Part shown: piece after piece, positions 1-8,369 of the stretch
How the letters are laid out: each line of letters opens with the position of its first letter
Position numbering within the stretch: position 1 is the first letter of the stretch
NCBI RefSeq assembly: GCF_023284045.1
Contig: NZ_JAKIKQ010000017.1
Coordinates: 1-64,000 of the forward strand
Length of the DNA: 64,000 nucleotides
Origin: Shewanella kaireitica
Lineage (GTDB): Bacteria > Pseudomonadota > Gammaproteobacteria > Enterobacterales > Shewanellaceae
Reading direction: 5' to 3'
Position numbers and translations under genes: made by a program
The notes under the pieces: model-generated
The model's database searches: none
What the model saw: only the letters and a program-made list of their open reading frames with translations
What the model was told of the DNA's origin: nothing

Positions 1-178
1 CTTATTTTAAGAAGTTTTTCAAGCGATGATTTCTTAACCACTCTCGTGAAAAGAAGCATTACCCGAAGCCCTTAAAGCGTTTGTCACCTGAATCAAATCC
101 CCGAAGGTTTTCAACTCTCTAACACCGCTGCAAGTCCCGTACTACCTAAGTAGTTGGCCTGCTGTGCCGTGTCAGTGG
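1..178 (-). ncRNA. rRNA operon leader transcript (partial)
   Basis: Read on the minus strand, the bases after the promoter at 185-212 begin with the rrn P1 start region known from E. coli (CACTGACACGGC). About 170 bases of leader follow and run out of the left edge. The 16S gene itself is not in the window and should lie just beyond base 1. In E. coli an rrn operon (rrnD) also borders yrdA, which supports the reading. The exact start point and processing sites are inferred. Confidence 0.75.
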
Positions 179-184
179 ATGCGC

Positions 185-212
185 ATTATAGGGAAATCTA
201 ACAAGAGCACAA
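185..212 (-). promoter_or_regulatory. rrn P1-type sigma-70 promoter, firing leftwards
   Basis: On the minus strand there is a -35 box TTGTGC (212-207), a 16-bp spacer and a perfect -10 box TATAAT (190-185). A GC-rich discriminator (GCGC) follows, as in stringently controlled rRNA promoters. The A/T-rich stretch at about 213-260 could serve as an UP element. The start-site region resembles the E. coli rrn P1 start. Confidence 0.85.
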
Positions 213-275
213 GAGGCTAAATGAGAAAAAGTACAATAAAAGTGAAGTTTTATTACTGGTTGCTGATAAAACACC

Positions 276-304
276 CTGACTAGCTACTTTTTAAGCTTTA
301 TAAT
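276..304 (+). promoter_or_regulatory. Sigma-70 promoter for the gamma carbonic anhydrase-like gene
   Basis: A -35-like box CTGACT (276-281), a 17-bp spacer and a perfect TATAAT (299-304) lie 31 bases before the ATG at 335. The 3' ends of rightward transcripts and the leftward rrn promoter do not overlap, so this is a divergent promoter pair. Confidence 0.6.
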
Positions 305-334
305 GCCAAAAATAGCCACTTTAAGGACTTTGGG

Positions 335-892
335 ATGACTAACTCGCAAAATAATAAGTCACTACGCTCGTATAAAGGGATAGTGCCTCGGCTCAAGAAT
401 AATGTTTATGTAGATGAGGCTTGTGTTTTAGTGGGAGATATTACATTAGATGATGACTCAAGCGTTTGGCCATTAGTTGCAGCCCGTGGTGATGTTAACC
501 ATATCTATATAGGTAAGAGAACCAATATTCAAGACGGCAGCGTATTACACGTCACCCGTAAGTCAGCTTCTTTACCTGAAGGGCAACCATTAATTATCGG
601 CGATGATGTGACTATAGGTCATAAAGCGATGTTACACGGCTGCAAAGTGGGTAACCGCATCTTAGTCGGTATGGGGGCTATTATTTTGGATGGCGCAATA
701 CTAGAAGATGATGTCATTCTTGGTGCCGGCTCACTAGTGCCACCAAATAAGACTCTTAAGAGTGGCTTCTTATACGTAGGCAGCCCAGCAAAACAGGCGC
801 GGCCGCTAACTGAAGCGGAACTTGCCTTCCTGCCGCAATCTGCCGATAACTATGTCAGGTTGAAAAATGAGTATTTAGCAGAAGGCAATTAA
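335..892 (+). CDS. yrdA: Gamma-carbonic-anhydrase family hexapeptide protein (YrdA-like)
   Basis: This is a 185-residue left-handed beta-helix protein. Isoleucine/valine-rich hexapeptide turns repeat from about residue 30 to 150. Histidines in the HVT and IGHKAMLHGC segments match the metal-binding positions of gamma carbonic anhydrases and their YrdA/PaaY relatives. Whether it hydrates CO2 is unknown: many YrdA-type members have no proven activity. The ATG follows an AAGGA ribosome site. Its place next to the DUF1488 gene and aroE is the same as yrdA-yrdB-aroE in E. coli, although here it is on the opposite strand to them. Confidence 0.85.
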   Translation: MTNSQNNKSLRSYKGIVPRLKNNVYVDEACVLVGDITLDDDSSVWPLVAARGDVNHIYIGKRTNIQDGSVLHVTRKSASLPEGQPLIIGDDVTIGHKAMLHGCKVGNRILVGMGAIILDGAILEDDVILGAGSLVPPNKTLKSGFLYVGSPAKQARPLTEAELAFLPQSADNYVRLKNEYLAEGN

Positions 893-899
893 ACGTTTA

Positions 900-1178
900 T
901 TAGGTAACGATTACACGCCCTAACTCATCGAGCAGCTCTTGTTCGATGAGGTGCTCCACCTCTTCCTCTATATCAAATCGATAAGTTTCAAACACTGCCA
1001 GCGCTTTAGTTGCTATATCTTGATCGGTAGCGATTAAATTTGTCTCTGATAATGCCGCTAACTTCGCGATACCAATTCGACACTCTATATTCATGCCCTG
1101 CTGTTGAGCAGGAAAAATAATCATTTGCGATGATTGCTCCCAATCTTGTAGATCGGGAAATAAAATACTTTGATTCAT
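900..1178 (-). CDS. DUF1488 family protein (YrdB-like)
   Basis: This small acidic protein of 92 residues matches the DUF1488/YrdB pattern: an N-terminal segment with FPDLQDW, then a C-terminal acidic helix (DIEEEVEHLIEQE). Its function is not established. It lies 24 bases downstream of aroE on the same strand and is probably co-transcribed with it, as yrdB is with aroE in E. coli. Its stop is 7 bases from the stop of the convergent yrdA-like gene, with no obvious terminator between them. Confidence 0.8.
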   Translation of the reverse strand: MNQSILFPDLQDWEQSSQMIIFPAQQQGMNIECRIGIAKLAALSETNLIATDQDIATKALAVFETYRFDIEEEVEHLIEQELLDELGRVIVT

Positions 1179-1202
1179 GTCTATTCCGTTTTAGTAGCGC
1201 AT

Positions 1203-2024
1203 CTAAAGCTCAGCTCTAAGTTGGCTTAAAACCGTCTCAACACTTGGCTTAACCCCACGCCAAATTAAAAAGCTTTCTGCAGCCTGACCCACCAACATTC
1301 CTAAGCCGTCTATTGTTCGTTTAGCACCTTGCTCTGCCGCCCAAAAATTGAATGCAGTCTGCTTTTTGCCATACATCATATCGTAACAAACAGTATCGGC
1401 GCGAATGACCTCTGCACTGAGGTTAGGCACCTCACCACTTAAACTCGATGACGTTGAATTGATAATGACATCGTAATTTTGACCTGTATGAGTAATAGGT
1501 TGAGCACTAACCTGACCGTAATGAGCAAAGATGTCGACCAGAGCTTCTGCTTTTGACTGAGTGCGATTCACTATCGTCAGCTCTGCAATATTGGCTTGTA
1601 ATAGAGGTAAAACACTGCCTCTTGCAGCGCCACCAGCACCAACTAGCAAAACACGCTTACCTTTAAGACTGCCAAAATGCCTTTGCAGATCAGCCACCAA
1701 ACCTAAACCATCAGTATTATCACCACGAATTGTGCCATCACGTAGGACTGATAATGTGTTTACAGCCCCCGCTAATTGCGCCTGTTCGCTTAATTCATCG
1801 CACAGTGAAAAGGCCTGCTCCTTAAAAGGTACAGTGACATTCGCCCCTAAGCCATTATTGGCCGCAAACTCACTAAAACTAGCTTCAAAGGCGTCAATAG
1901 GTGCCAGTATGGCTTCATAGCGCAAAGCTTGATTTGTTTCTGCGGCAAAGACAGCATGAATGCTTGGTGACTTACTATGGCCGATGGGGTTACCAAATAC
2001 TGCGTATCTATCCGTCATATTCAA
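1203..2024 (-). CDS. aroE: Shikimate dehydrogenase (NADP-dependent)
   Basis: AroE reduces 3-dehydroshikimate to shikimate in the common aromatic amino acid pathway, in the cytoplasm. At 273 residues it has the usual length. The N-terminal substrate domain carries NPIGHSKSP and the catalytic-lysine motif NVTVPFKE. The NADP domain starts with VGAGGAARG, followed by an NRT motif typical of NADP binding. The C-terminal IDGLGMLVGQAA motif closes the active site. It heads the aroE-DUF1488 pair. Confidence 0.95.
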   Translation of the reverse strand: MNMTDRYAVFGNPIGHSKSPSIHAVFAAETNQALRYEAILAPIDAFEASFSEFAANNGLGANVTVPFKEQAFSLCDELSEQAQLAGAVNTLSVLRDGTIRGDNTDGLGLVADLQRHFGSLKGKRVLLVGAGGAARGSVLPLLQANIAELTIVNRTQSKAEALVDIFAHYGQVSAQPITHTGQNYDVIINSTSSSLSGEVPNLSAEVIRADTVCYDMMYGKKQTAFNFWAAEQGAKRTIDGLGMLVGQAAESFLIWRGVKPSVETVLSQLRAEL

Positions 2025-2156
2025 TTTTCTAGTGCTGCTACCAAAGTTAAAGATTAGTTTACCGCGGATCTAGCCATGAGCAATCTATTCCAGTGCAGTT
2101 ATTTTCAGTCACTTGTTGTTACAATGGCTGCATCATGAATTTAGTGACAATAATAG

Positions 2157-2591
2157 ATGGATTGGTTAAAACGCCTTATCGGCAAAAAAGAGCTTAAGAA
2201 TGAGCGGGATCATCAGCAGTCTAATGCCTATGATCGAATCGGTGGCGAGAAAACCATTCGCGCCATCGCCAAGCAGTTTTATGCGCAGATGCAAACCATA
2301 CCTGAAACCAAGCCTCTACTCGATATTCACCGTGCTCCAATAAGTGAGTCGGAACAAAAACTGTTTGAGTTTTTGAGTGGCTGGCTCGGTGGACCACAAC
2401 TGTACCAGCAAAAACATGGTCACCCAGCGCTTCGCGCCAGGCATATGCCATTCAAGGTTGATGAAGCGATGCGTGATCAATGGTTAACCTGCATGAAAGC
2501 GGCCATTGAGTTAGAAGTCAAAGATCCACAGCATCAACAAGCTATTTATAGTGCGGTAGCCACTCTGGCTGATCATATGCGTAATCAATAA
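2157..2591 (+). CDS. Group II truncated haemoglobin
   Basis: The protein has 144 residues and a 2-over-2 globin fold. The diagnostic segments are YDRIGGEKTIRAIAKQFY near residue 26 and GGP.LYQQKHGHP.LRARHMPF near residue 80-98. The latter carries the proximal histidine and the group II signature; RDQWLTCM follows. Compared with many members it has an extra basic N-terminal tail of about 20 residues (KRLIGKKELKNERD). Group II truncated globins bind O2 or NO, but the physiological role here is unknown. It lies convergent with the oxygen-dependent hemF gene. Confidence 0.9.
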   Translation: MDWLKRLIGKKELKNERDHQQSNAYDRIGGEKTIRAIAKQFYAQMQTIPETKPLLDIHRAPISESEQKLFEFLSGWLGGPQLYQQKHGHPALRARHMPFKVDEAMRDQWLTCMKAAIELEVKDPQHQQAIYSAVATLADHMRNQ

Positions 2592-2615
2592 CCCTTATTA
2601 ATTACGCTTTATGAT

Positions 2616-3530
2616 TTATAAGCTCAACCAGTCTCGTGGCTTAAGGTAATCACTATATAACGTTGCTTCAGGGCTGCCCGTTTCTGGAGTATAAGCATAC
2701 TCCCAACGGACCAGTGGTGGCATAGACATTAAAATGGACTCTGTGCGGCCACCAGTTTGCAGCCCAAACAGGGTGCCACGGTCATAAACCAAATTGAATT
2801 CCACGTAACGACCACGACGATAAAGTTGAAACTGACGTTCATGCTCACCATATTCGGTATCTTTACGACGCTCAACAATCGGCGCGTAAGCAGTTAAGAA
2901 ACCATTACCTACAGCTTGCATAAAGTCGAAGCTCTTATCGAAGCCCTGCTTATTTAAGTCGTCGAAGAATAATCCGCCAACACCACGGGTTTCATTACGA
3001 TGTGGAAGCCAGAAGTATTCGTCACACCATTTTTTGTATTTAGGGTAGGCTTCATCACCAAATGGCTCGCATAATGTTTTGGCACTTTGGTGCCAGCTAA
3101 CAACATCTTCAAGGTAAGGGTAATAAGGTGTTAAATCAAAGCCACCACCAAACCACCATACAGGATCCGCGTCCTCTTTCTGAGCAATAAAGAAACGCAC
3201 ATTGGCATGAGTTGTCGGTATATGTGGATTCTTAGGATGGATAACCAGTGATACCCCCATCGCTTCAAAGCTGCGCCCTGCGAGTTCAGGACGATGCGCT
3301 GTTGCTGATGCCGGCATAGAAGCACCTGTTACGTGGGAGAAGTTCACTCCTGCTTGCTCGAATACAGCACCATTAGTTAATACTCGACTTTGTCCACCAC
3401 CGCCCTCTTCACGCTTCCAAGAATCTTCAACAAACTCGGCTGCGCCATCTAGCGCTTGTAGTCCATTACAAATTCGAGTTTGAAGATCGAGTAAGAAAGC
3501 TTTTACGACTGCTGAATCTGGTGTGCTCAT
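2616..3530 (-). CDS. hemF: Oxygen-dependent coproporphyrinogen III oxidase
   Basis: HemF uses O2 to decarboxylate two propionates of coproporphyrinogen III during haem synthesis. The 304-residue length fits the family. Visible signatures are the glycine-rich N-terminal part (REEGGGGQSRVL), WWFGGGFDLTPYYPY, and YVEFNLVYDRGTLFGLQTGGR.ESILMSMPP near the C-terminus. The start has a good AAGGAAAA ribosome site. It is the last gene of the leftward run zinc-ribbon gene - tsaC - hemF, 12 bases after tsaC. Confidence 0.96.
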   Translation of the reverse strand: MSTPDSAVVKAFLLDLQTRICNGLQALDGAAEFVEDSWKREEGGGGQSRVLTNGAVFEQAGVNFSHVTGASMPASATAHRPELAGRSFEAMGVSLVIHPKNPHIPTTHANVRFFIAQKEDADPVWWFGGGFDLTPYYPYLEDVVSWHQSAKTLCEPFGDEAYPKYKKWCDEYFWLPHRNETRGVGGLFFDDLNKQGFDKSFDFMQAVGNGFLTAYAPIVERRKDTEYGEHERQFQLYRRGRYVEFNLVYDRGTLFGLQTGGRTESILMSMPPLVRWEYAYTPETGSPEATLYSDYLKPRDWLSL

Positions 3531-3542
3531 ACTTTTCCTTGA

Positions 3543-4106
3543 TTAACCTTGTCTGAGAATGTTGCCACTCTTGGCATCGATAATAGTTGAAGGCGCGTGC
3601 TGATGGCCTAACTCCCCTAGCACTAATCCAGAGATAATCCCTTCAAACTGCTGCTTTACAGCCGATGGAGATAGCGCTGGTTGCTGGCCTGATAAATTGG
3701 CACTGGTAGAAACAATAGGTTTATTAATTGCGGCGCATAAAGCCCTCACGCCTTCATGGGCTGTCACTCTCACCGCAATGGAATCAAAAGTACCACTTAA
3801 TAATTTAGACAAACCGGGCTTGATTGGCATGATAAAGGTAAACGGTCCAGGCCATTTACTGTGAACGAATGCAAGCTGCCGTGCGGTTAACTGCGACTCA
3901 TCGATATAAGGAAGTAACTGTTGGTATTCTCCAGCTACTAGTATCAGGCCCTTCTGCCAAGGACGTTGTTTTACCTGTAGTAAATGGTTAATCGCACCAT
4001 CATTATCAGGATCGCAGCCCAAGCCGTAAACAGCCTCAGTAGGATAAGCTATCACGCCTCCCCCCATAACAACTTCAGCCACTTCAGCTGGCAATACTTC
4101 TAACAT
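3543..4106 (-). CDS. tsaC: L-threonylcarbamoyladenylate synthase, TsaC/YrdC type
   Basis: TsaC makes threonylcarbamoyl-AMP, the first step of the t6A37 modification of ANN-reading tRNAs. The 187-residue protein has the short TsaC form without the Sua5 domain. The fold is recognisable from GGVIAYPTEAVYGLGCDP, the K.RPW.KGLIL segment and the STSANLSG motif late in the protein. Gene order (topA-like zinc-ribbon, tsaC) matches yrdD-tsaC in E. coli. Confidence 0.94.
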   Translation of the reverse strand: MLEVLPAEVAEVVMGGGVIAYPTEAVYGLGCDPDNDGAINHLLQVKQRPWQKGLILVAGEYQQLLPYIDESQLTARQLAFVHSKWPGPFTFIMPIKPGLSKLLSGTFDSIAVRVTAHEGVRALCAAINKPIVSTSANLSGQQPALSPSAVKQQFEGIISGLVLGELGHQHAPSTIIDAKSGNILRQG

Positions 4107-4205
4107 CGGTCTCCCTTAACCTCAACTCAGTGCACACTGCAACATCGCTATGATTACTTAAAAGCGACATTAGTGGAAGATAATATGCTCATTTAGCATG
4201 CCAAC

Positions 4206-4769
4206 TCAAACTGGCCGTTTATATTTACAGGCTTTTTGAGGACACTCTAAGCGCATGCCAGCGGCTCCTTTACGCTCGACGAGTATCCCAAAGCCACAAT
4301 CAGGACAGGTCTCGGCAACGGGTGGGTAGTTCACCAGAAACTTACACTTAGGGTAAGCACTGCAAGCATAAAAAGACTTACCAAAACGACTAGTTCGATG
4401 CTCAACATGGCCCTTTTTACACTTGGGGCAGCTTATCTCATCTTCTGCATCTGCCTGATCATGTTTTTCAATATGGCTGCACTCTGGATAGTTAGTACAA
4501 CCAATAAAAATACCAAAGCGCCCCGACTTTACCGCAAGCTCACTAGCACACTCAGGACAAGATGAACCTTCTATCACTTGAGTTTCGATGGATTCATGCT
4601 GCACCAACGGCCGAGTGTAATCACAACTTGGATAATTATTGCAGCCAATAAATCCACCATGTTTACTATGCCTTACCGATAACTCGCAGCCACACTTAGG
4701 GCAGAGTTCATACTCTTTCTCTAGTGCATGCTCATGTGTTGTAAACAGTTGCTGATCGATTTTAGCCAT
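4206..4769 (-). CDS. yrdD: Topoisomerase I-type zinc-ribbon protein (YrdD-like)
   Basis: The 187-residue protein consists of four Cys4 zinc ribbons of the kind found at the C-terminus of DNA topoisomerase I. The pairs are CPKCG...GCNNYPSC, CPECA...GCTNYPEC, CPKCK...ACSAYPKC and CPDCG...CPQKAC. There is no toprim or cleavage domain, so it is not a topoisomerase. It may bind single-stranded DNA or RNA. It is first in the run leading to tsaC and hemF and divergent from the collagenase-like gene. Confidence 0.88.
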   Translation of the reverse strand: MAKIDQQLFTTHEHALEKEYELCPKCGCELSVRHSKHGGFIGCNNYPSCDYTRPLVQHESIETQVIEGSSCPECASELAVKSGRFGIFIGCTNYPECSHIEKHDQADAEDEISCPKCKKGHVEHRTSRFGKSFYACSAYPKCKFLVNYPPVAETCPDCGFGILVERKGAAGMRLECPQKACKYKRPV

Positions 4770-4842
4770 GATTGTCTCAGTTCATCAGTATGCCGCTATT
4801 CTACCAAGTATTAGCCTGACTGTTGTATACATCTAATAGGTT

Positions 4843-4872
4843 TTGACAAAAAACGGTGATATATTGTATCCA
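4843..4872 (+). promoter_or_regulatory. Probable promoter of the M9 peptidase gene
   Basis: A perfect -35 hexamer TTGACA (4843-4848) lies 44 bases before the start codon. The -10 is less clear: TATCCA at 4867-4872 with an 18-bp spacer, or TGTATC with a 16-bp spacer. Confidence 0.4.
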
Positions 4873-4892
4873 AAAAAACACAGGCGTGATAA

Positions 4893-6665
4893 ATGAATAC
4901 AAAAACTAAAATTGCTTTAACGATTATCGTTGCACTTTCTGGCTCAATATCTGGTTGTTCTAGCACGAATAACACGTTAGCAACTCCTGAAATAATCCAG
5001 CAGATAAGCTCAAACTCTGAAAGTGCGCTATTTGATGAAACTAACCCGCTTATGACGGTATCTCATTTCCAGCAAGCAAGCGTTACTTTAGCCAGCACAA
5101 CTGATACCGAGTCGCTTGATAAGCTACTCTACTATTTTCGCGCATTCAGTTATTACGGTCCAACTGACAATCTGCAACAATCTGACTATGTCGGCTTATC
5201 TAATGCCCTAAAAAGTCTTGCAGACTCAGGGCTATTAAACAAAAATGCTCGCCTACAAGAACAATTTGCAGTGACCCTTTATCGCTACTTTGCAGACAAT
5301 GAGCGCGCAGCACAACTTGCACCTCTGCTACCACAACTCAATAACCAACTAGCCCAACTTGCAACGACCACCAGCCAACAAGCAAACGACTATGCACTGC
5401 TAGAGACACTAAAAGCTTATGGCTTTTTGTTTAATGTAAGCCGTAAAAAAGTTGAAGGTGAACTCAATACCGTGCTGCTGTCTGCAAACCTTAATCAGCC
5501 ACTGTTAGCTTTTGCAGCCAACAAAAGCAGTATCCGCGCAGAGCAAGACTGGCCGAGAACTAACGCCTACTGGGCGTTAGCATTATATAGACTTGCACTA
5601 CCAGGTTCAGAAGATGGTGAAGCAACGCCACTCGAGCTTGCTGTCGATAATGCCGTGGCCGACATCGCTAGACAAGATGTGGCTGAGCGCGGCGATATTG
5701 CCAAAGATGCCTACAGTAGCGGCTACCACGTTAATACTTTTTCAGCTCAAGAACGCTGCCAAGAAAATAGCGACATTTGCCGCATACCAGAGCTAACTGA
5801 AGGTTTACCCATTGAACACCACTGCTCAGAGTCGCTCTTTATCTTGGCGCAAGATCTTAATGAGCAAGAGTTAGTAGAAAGCTGCACTAAGCTCACTTCG
5901 CAAGAATCTCACTTTCATAACGTGCTTGAGACACAGCAACAAGCAACAGCCAACGACAACAATGAAGCACTAAGAGTCGTCGCGTTCAAAAACTGGAGCC
6001 AGTACAACTACTATGGCCAGCTAGTATTTGATATTCAAACCGACAACGGCGGCATGTATATCGAAGGTACACCCTCAAAACCTGGTAACCAAGCAACGTT
6101 CTTTGCTTATCGCCAATGGTGGATAGAGCCGGAGTTCGCGATTTGGAACCTGAATCATGAATACGTGCACTACCTCGACGGCCATTTTGTAAAGTATGGC
6201 GGTTTCGGACACTTCCCGAGCAAAATGGTGTGGTGGTCAGAAGGTTTAGCAGAATACATTGCTCAAGGTGATACCAACCCTACCGCACTTAAGATCATCA
6301 AACGCGACATTGATAAGGCGCCAACGTTAGAAGAAATATTCGCGACTGAATATAAAGATGGCGTTGATATGACTTACAAATGGAGCTATATGGCAGTGCG
6401 TTTTCTTGCCGAGAATTACCATAGTGATTACGTGAAATTGAGTCAGTTCTTAAAAACCGATTACTTCGAAGGCTATGAGCTGCTATTAGCCGACTTAACA
6501 CAACATCAGCAACAGTTTTCTGAGTGGTTAACCACTCAAGTGGTGCAATTTGATGACAGCGAGGAGAAATCTAAGCCGCGTCTGCATAAGCAGAATCGTT
6601 ATGCTTATCGTGACTACTTGCAACCGCAGCACCTCAGTCAAGATAGCACTCATCTGCATTTTTAA
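4893..6665 (+). CDS. M9-family (collagenase-like) zinc metallopeptidase lipoprotein
   Basis: The 590-residue precursor has a signal peptide ending in a lipobox (SISGC, lipidated Cys about residue 22), so it is probably anchored to the outer membrane. The first half is helical and Gln/Ala-rich, like the activator region of Vibrio collagenases. The catalytic core has HEYVH at residues 422-426 followed by the third zinc ligand in WWSEGLAEY (Glu about 450), the M9 pattern. PKD/PPC collagen-binding domains are absent, so it is shorter than secreted Vibrio collagenases. Actual collagen cleavage is not shown by sequence. It stands alone between a divergent promoter region and a terminator. Confidence 0.85.
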   Translation: MNTKTKIALTIIVALSGSISGCSSTNNTLATPEIIQQISSNSESALFDETNPLMTVSHFQQASVTLASTTDTESLDKLLYYFRAFSYYGPTDNLQQSDYVGLSNALKSLADSGLLNKNARLQEQFAVTLYRYFADNERAAQLAPLLPQLNNQLAQLATTTSQQANDYALLETLKAYGFLFNVSRKKVEGELNTVLLSANLNQPLLAFAANKSSIRAEQDWPRTNAYWALALYRLALPGSEDGEATPLELAVDNAVADIARQDVAERGDIAKDAYSSGYHVNTFSAQERCQENSDICRIPELTEGLPIEHHCSESLFILAQDLNEQELVESCTKLTSQESHFHNVLETQQQATANDNNEALRVVAFKNWSQYNYYGQLVFDIQTDNGGMYIEGTPSKPGNQATFFAYRQWWIEPEFAIWNLNHEYVHYLDGHFVKYGGFGHFPSKMVWWSEGLAEYIAQGDTNPTALKIIKRDIDKAPTLEEIFATEYKDGVDMTYKWSYMAVRFLAENYHSDYVKLSQFLKTDYFEGYELLLADLTQHQQQFSEWLTTQVVQFDDSEEKSKPRLHKQNRYAYRDYLQPQHLSQDSTHLHF

Positions 6666-6686
6666 ATATGCATGAGTTACAGCACT

Positions 6687-6714
6687 AAAAAAGGAGGCGA
6701 AAGCCTCCTTTTTT
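6687..6714. terminator. Bidirectional intrinsic terminator
   Basis: A perfect hairpin, A6-GGAGGC / GAAA loop / GCCTCC-T6, has A and T tracts on both sides. It can end both the peptidase gene (plus) and smg (minus). Confidence 0.92.
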
Positions 6715-6734
6715 ATGAAACAAGTTGAACAGGA

Positions 6735-7208
6735 TTATGAATGCAACCGACCATCCGGCTGCTCAAAGATCAGATCTTCCATCTGCTCATAAGCCGACTC
6801 ATGGCCAGGAGCATTAAATAGCACCATCAAGATAACCCATTTCAGGTCATCCAAATTCAGCGTCGTTTCATCAAGCTCCATCACTCGATCAATAACCATT
6901 TCTCGGGTTTCGACACTAAGCACTTTAATTTGCTCGAGAAACAGCAGAAAGCCGCGACTTTCTACATCAATTTTATTAATCTCATCTTTAGTATAAATAC
7001 GGAAAGACTGCTGATCATGATTACAAAGATACGGTGTTCCCGCCTCTTGTAACTCAGCTAAACCTTCTAACCAAGTTAGCGCTTTAATGATCTCTGCTTG
7101 GTGAAACCCAGCACGCGTTAGTTCTTTTGTGAGTTCGTCTTCATCGACAAGAAACTCAACTTCGCTATGCACATAGTTTTCGAATAGATACATGAGGATA
7201 TCAAACAT
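6735..7208 (-). CDS. smg: Smg family protein (DUF494)
   Basis: This acidic, helical protein of 157 residues is typical of Smg/DUF494. It shows the FDILMYLFENY start, the LE.L.. ..G segment and the C-terminal LKWVILMVLFNAPG motif. Its function is not established. It follows dprA by two bases, the same dprA-smg arrangement as in E. coli. Confidence 0.9.
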   Translation of the reverse strand: MFDILMYLFENYVHSEVEFLVDEDELTKELTRAGFHQAEIIKALTWLEGLAELQEAGTPYLCNHDQQSFRIYTKDEINKIDVESRGFLLFLEQIKVLSVETREMVIDRVMELDETTLNLDDLKWVILMVLFNAPGHESAYEQMEDLIFEQPDGRLHS

Positions 7209-7210
7209 GG

Positions 7211-8314
7211 CTAGCTCCTCTTAAGTCTTACATAACCACCGGGTACAGCAGTAACCCAACCTTGTAACTCAAGTTCAAGTAACTGCTCCAATACTAGCTC
7301 TATGGTTTTTCCACTATGCTCAACCACGTTATCAATCGTTGTGGTTTCATAACCTACACTAGCTAACAGCGAAGCAAATGGCAAATCAGAGACTATCTTC
7401 CCCCCTATATGGTGACTAGCTTTGACTTCTTCAAGGTGAAGGCCAGATAAAACCGCAACTTCTTCAAAAATGTCAGCGGCAGACTCCACTAACTTAGCGC
7501 CATCGCGCAACAGTTGATGGCAACCTTCACTTTGGCCACCGAGTACACTCCCCGGTAATGCAAACACTTCGCGCCCCTGTTCATTAGCCAATCTCGCACT
7601 GATTAATGAACCACTTTTTAAACCTGCTTCAACAACAAGGGTACCTAGAGTTAGACCGCTAATTATGCGGTTTCGTTTCGGAAAATTGCCAGAAAATGGT
7701 TTAATTTGTGGCCAAAATTCACTCAAGACGCAGCCATCATTTTGAATCTCATGGTAAATACGGCGGTGTCTCTTAGGGTAAATAACTTCGACCCCAGTAC
7801 CTAAAACAGCAACGCTAACACCTTTATTATCAATAGCGGCTTGATGCGCTGCGCCGTCAATGCCTAACGCCATACCACTGGTAATGGAGAGGTGTTGCTC
7901 AACAAGCTGCGATGACAAGGCATGCGCCATCTTCAAGCCACCCGGTGTGGCATTTCGGCTGCCTACAATCGCAATACTCGGTCGAAGCAGAGCACTGATA
8001 TTACCTTTTACAAACAACACACAGGGAGGATCACTAATTTGTTTAAGTAAAGGCGGGTAAAGCGGGTCGTCGAAACATAGTAAGTGGTTATGTTCACTCA
8101 GCTGCAGCCACTCGAGTGCCGAGTCAACTAAAGTGTAATTGGGGGTAAGGTTGGAGCGAAGCAAAGATTCAGGCAAAGGTAATGCATCTGGCTCATGCGT
8201 TAACCTTTGTCTTAACTCTTCCACATCCATGTAGTTTATCAATTGTTTAATCCGAGCGGGTCCTAGCCCGGATACAGCAGAAACAACTAGCCAGTCGACC
8301 AGCTTTTCATTAAT
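7211..8314 (-). CDS. dprA: DNA-processing protein DprA, with apparent AUU start
   Basis: DprA loads RecA on incoming single-stranded DNA during transformation. The Rossmann-like core is clear: SIAIVGSRNATPGG, GMALGIDGAAH, GTGVEVIYPKRH, and FPKRNRIISGL near mid-protein. A C-terminal winged-helix domain follows. The first ATG/GTG/TTG in frame is a TTG at 8242, but the conserved N-terminal SAM-like helices (WLVVSAVSGLGPARIKQL) are encoded upstream in the same frame, after a TAG at 8318-8320. The only initiator-like codon there is ATT at 8312-8314, seven bases after GAGG. This gives about 367 residues, near the E. coli length. A one-base frameshift from the overlapping ATG at 8308-8310 is the alternative. 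Confidence 0.85.
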   Translation of the reverse strand: MNEKLVDWLVVSAVSGLGPARIKQLINYMDVEELRQRLTHEPDALPLPESLLRSNLTPNYTLVDSALEWLQLSEHNHLLCFDDPLYPPLLKQISDPPCVLFVKGNISALLRPSIAIVGSRNATPGGLKMAHALSSQLVEQHLSITSGMALGIDGAAHQAAIDNKGVSVAVLGTGVEVIYPKRHRRIYHEIQNDGCVLSEFWPQIKPFSGNFPKRNRIISGLTLGTLVVEAGLKSGSLISARLANEQGREVFALPGSVLGGQSEGCHQLLRDGAKLVESAADIFEEVAVLSGLHLEEVKASHHIGGKIVSDLPFASLLASVGYETTTIDNVVEHSGKTIELVLEQLLELELQGWVTAVPGGYVRLKRS

Positions 8315-8369
8315 AGTCTATCCTCAAGTTATCTGTGCAGTACTATCACTGCACAGTTTTAACTCTAGA

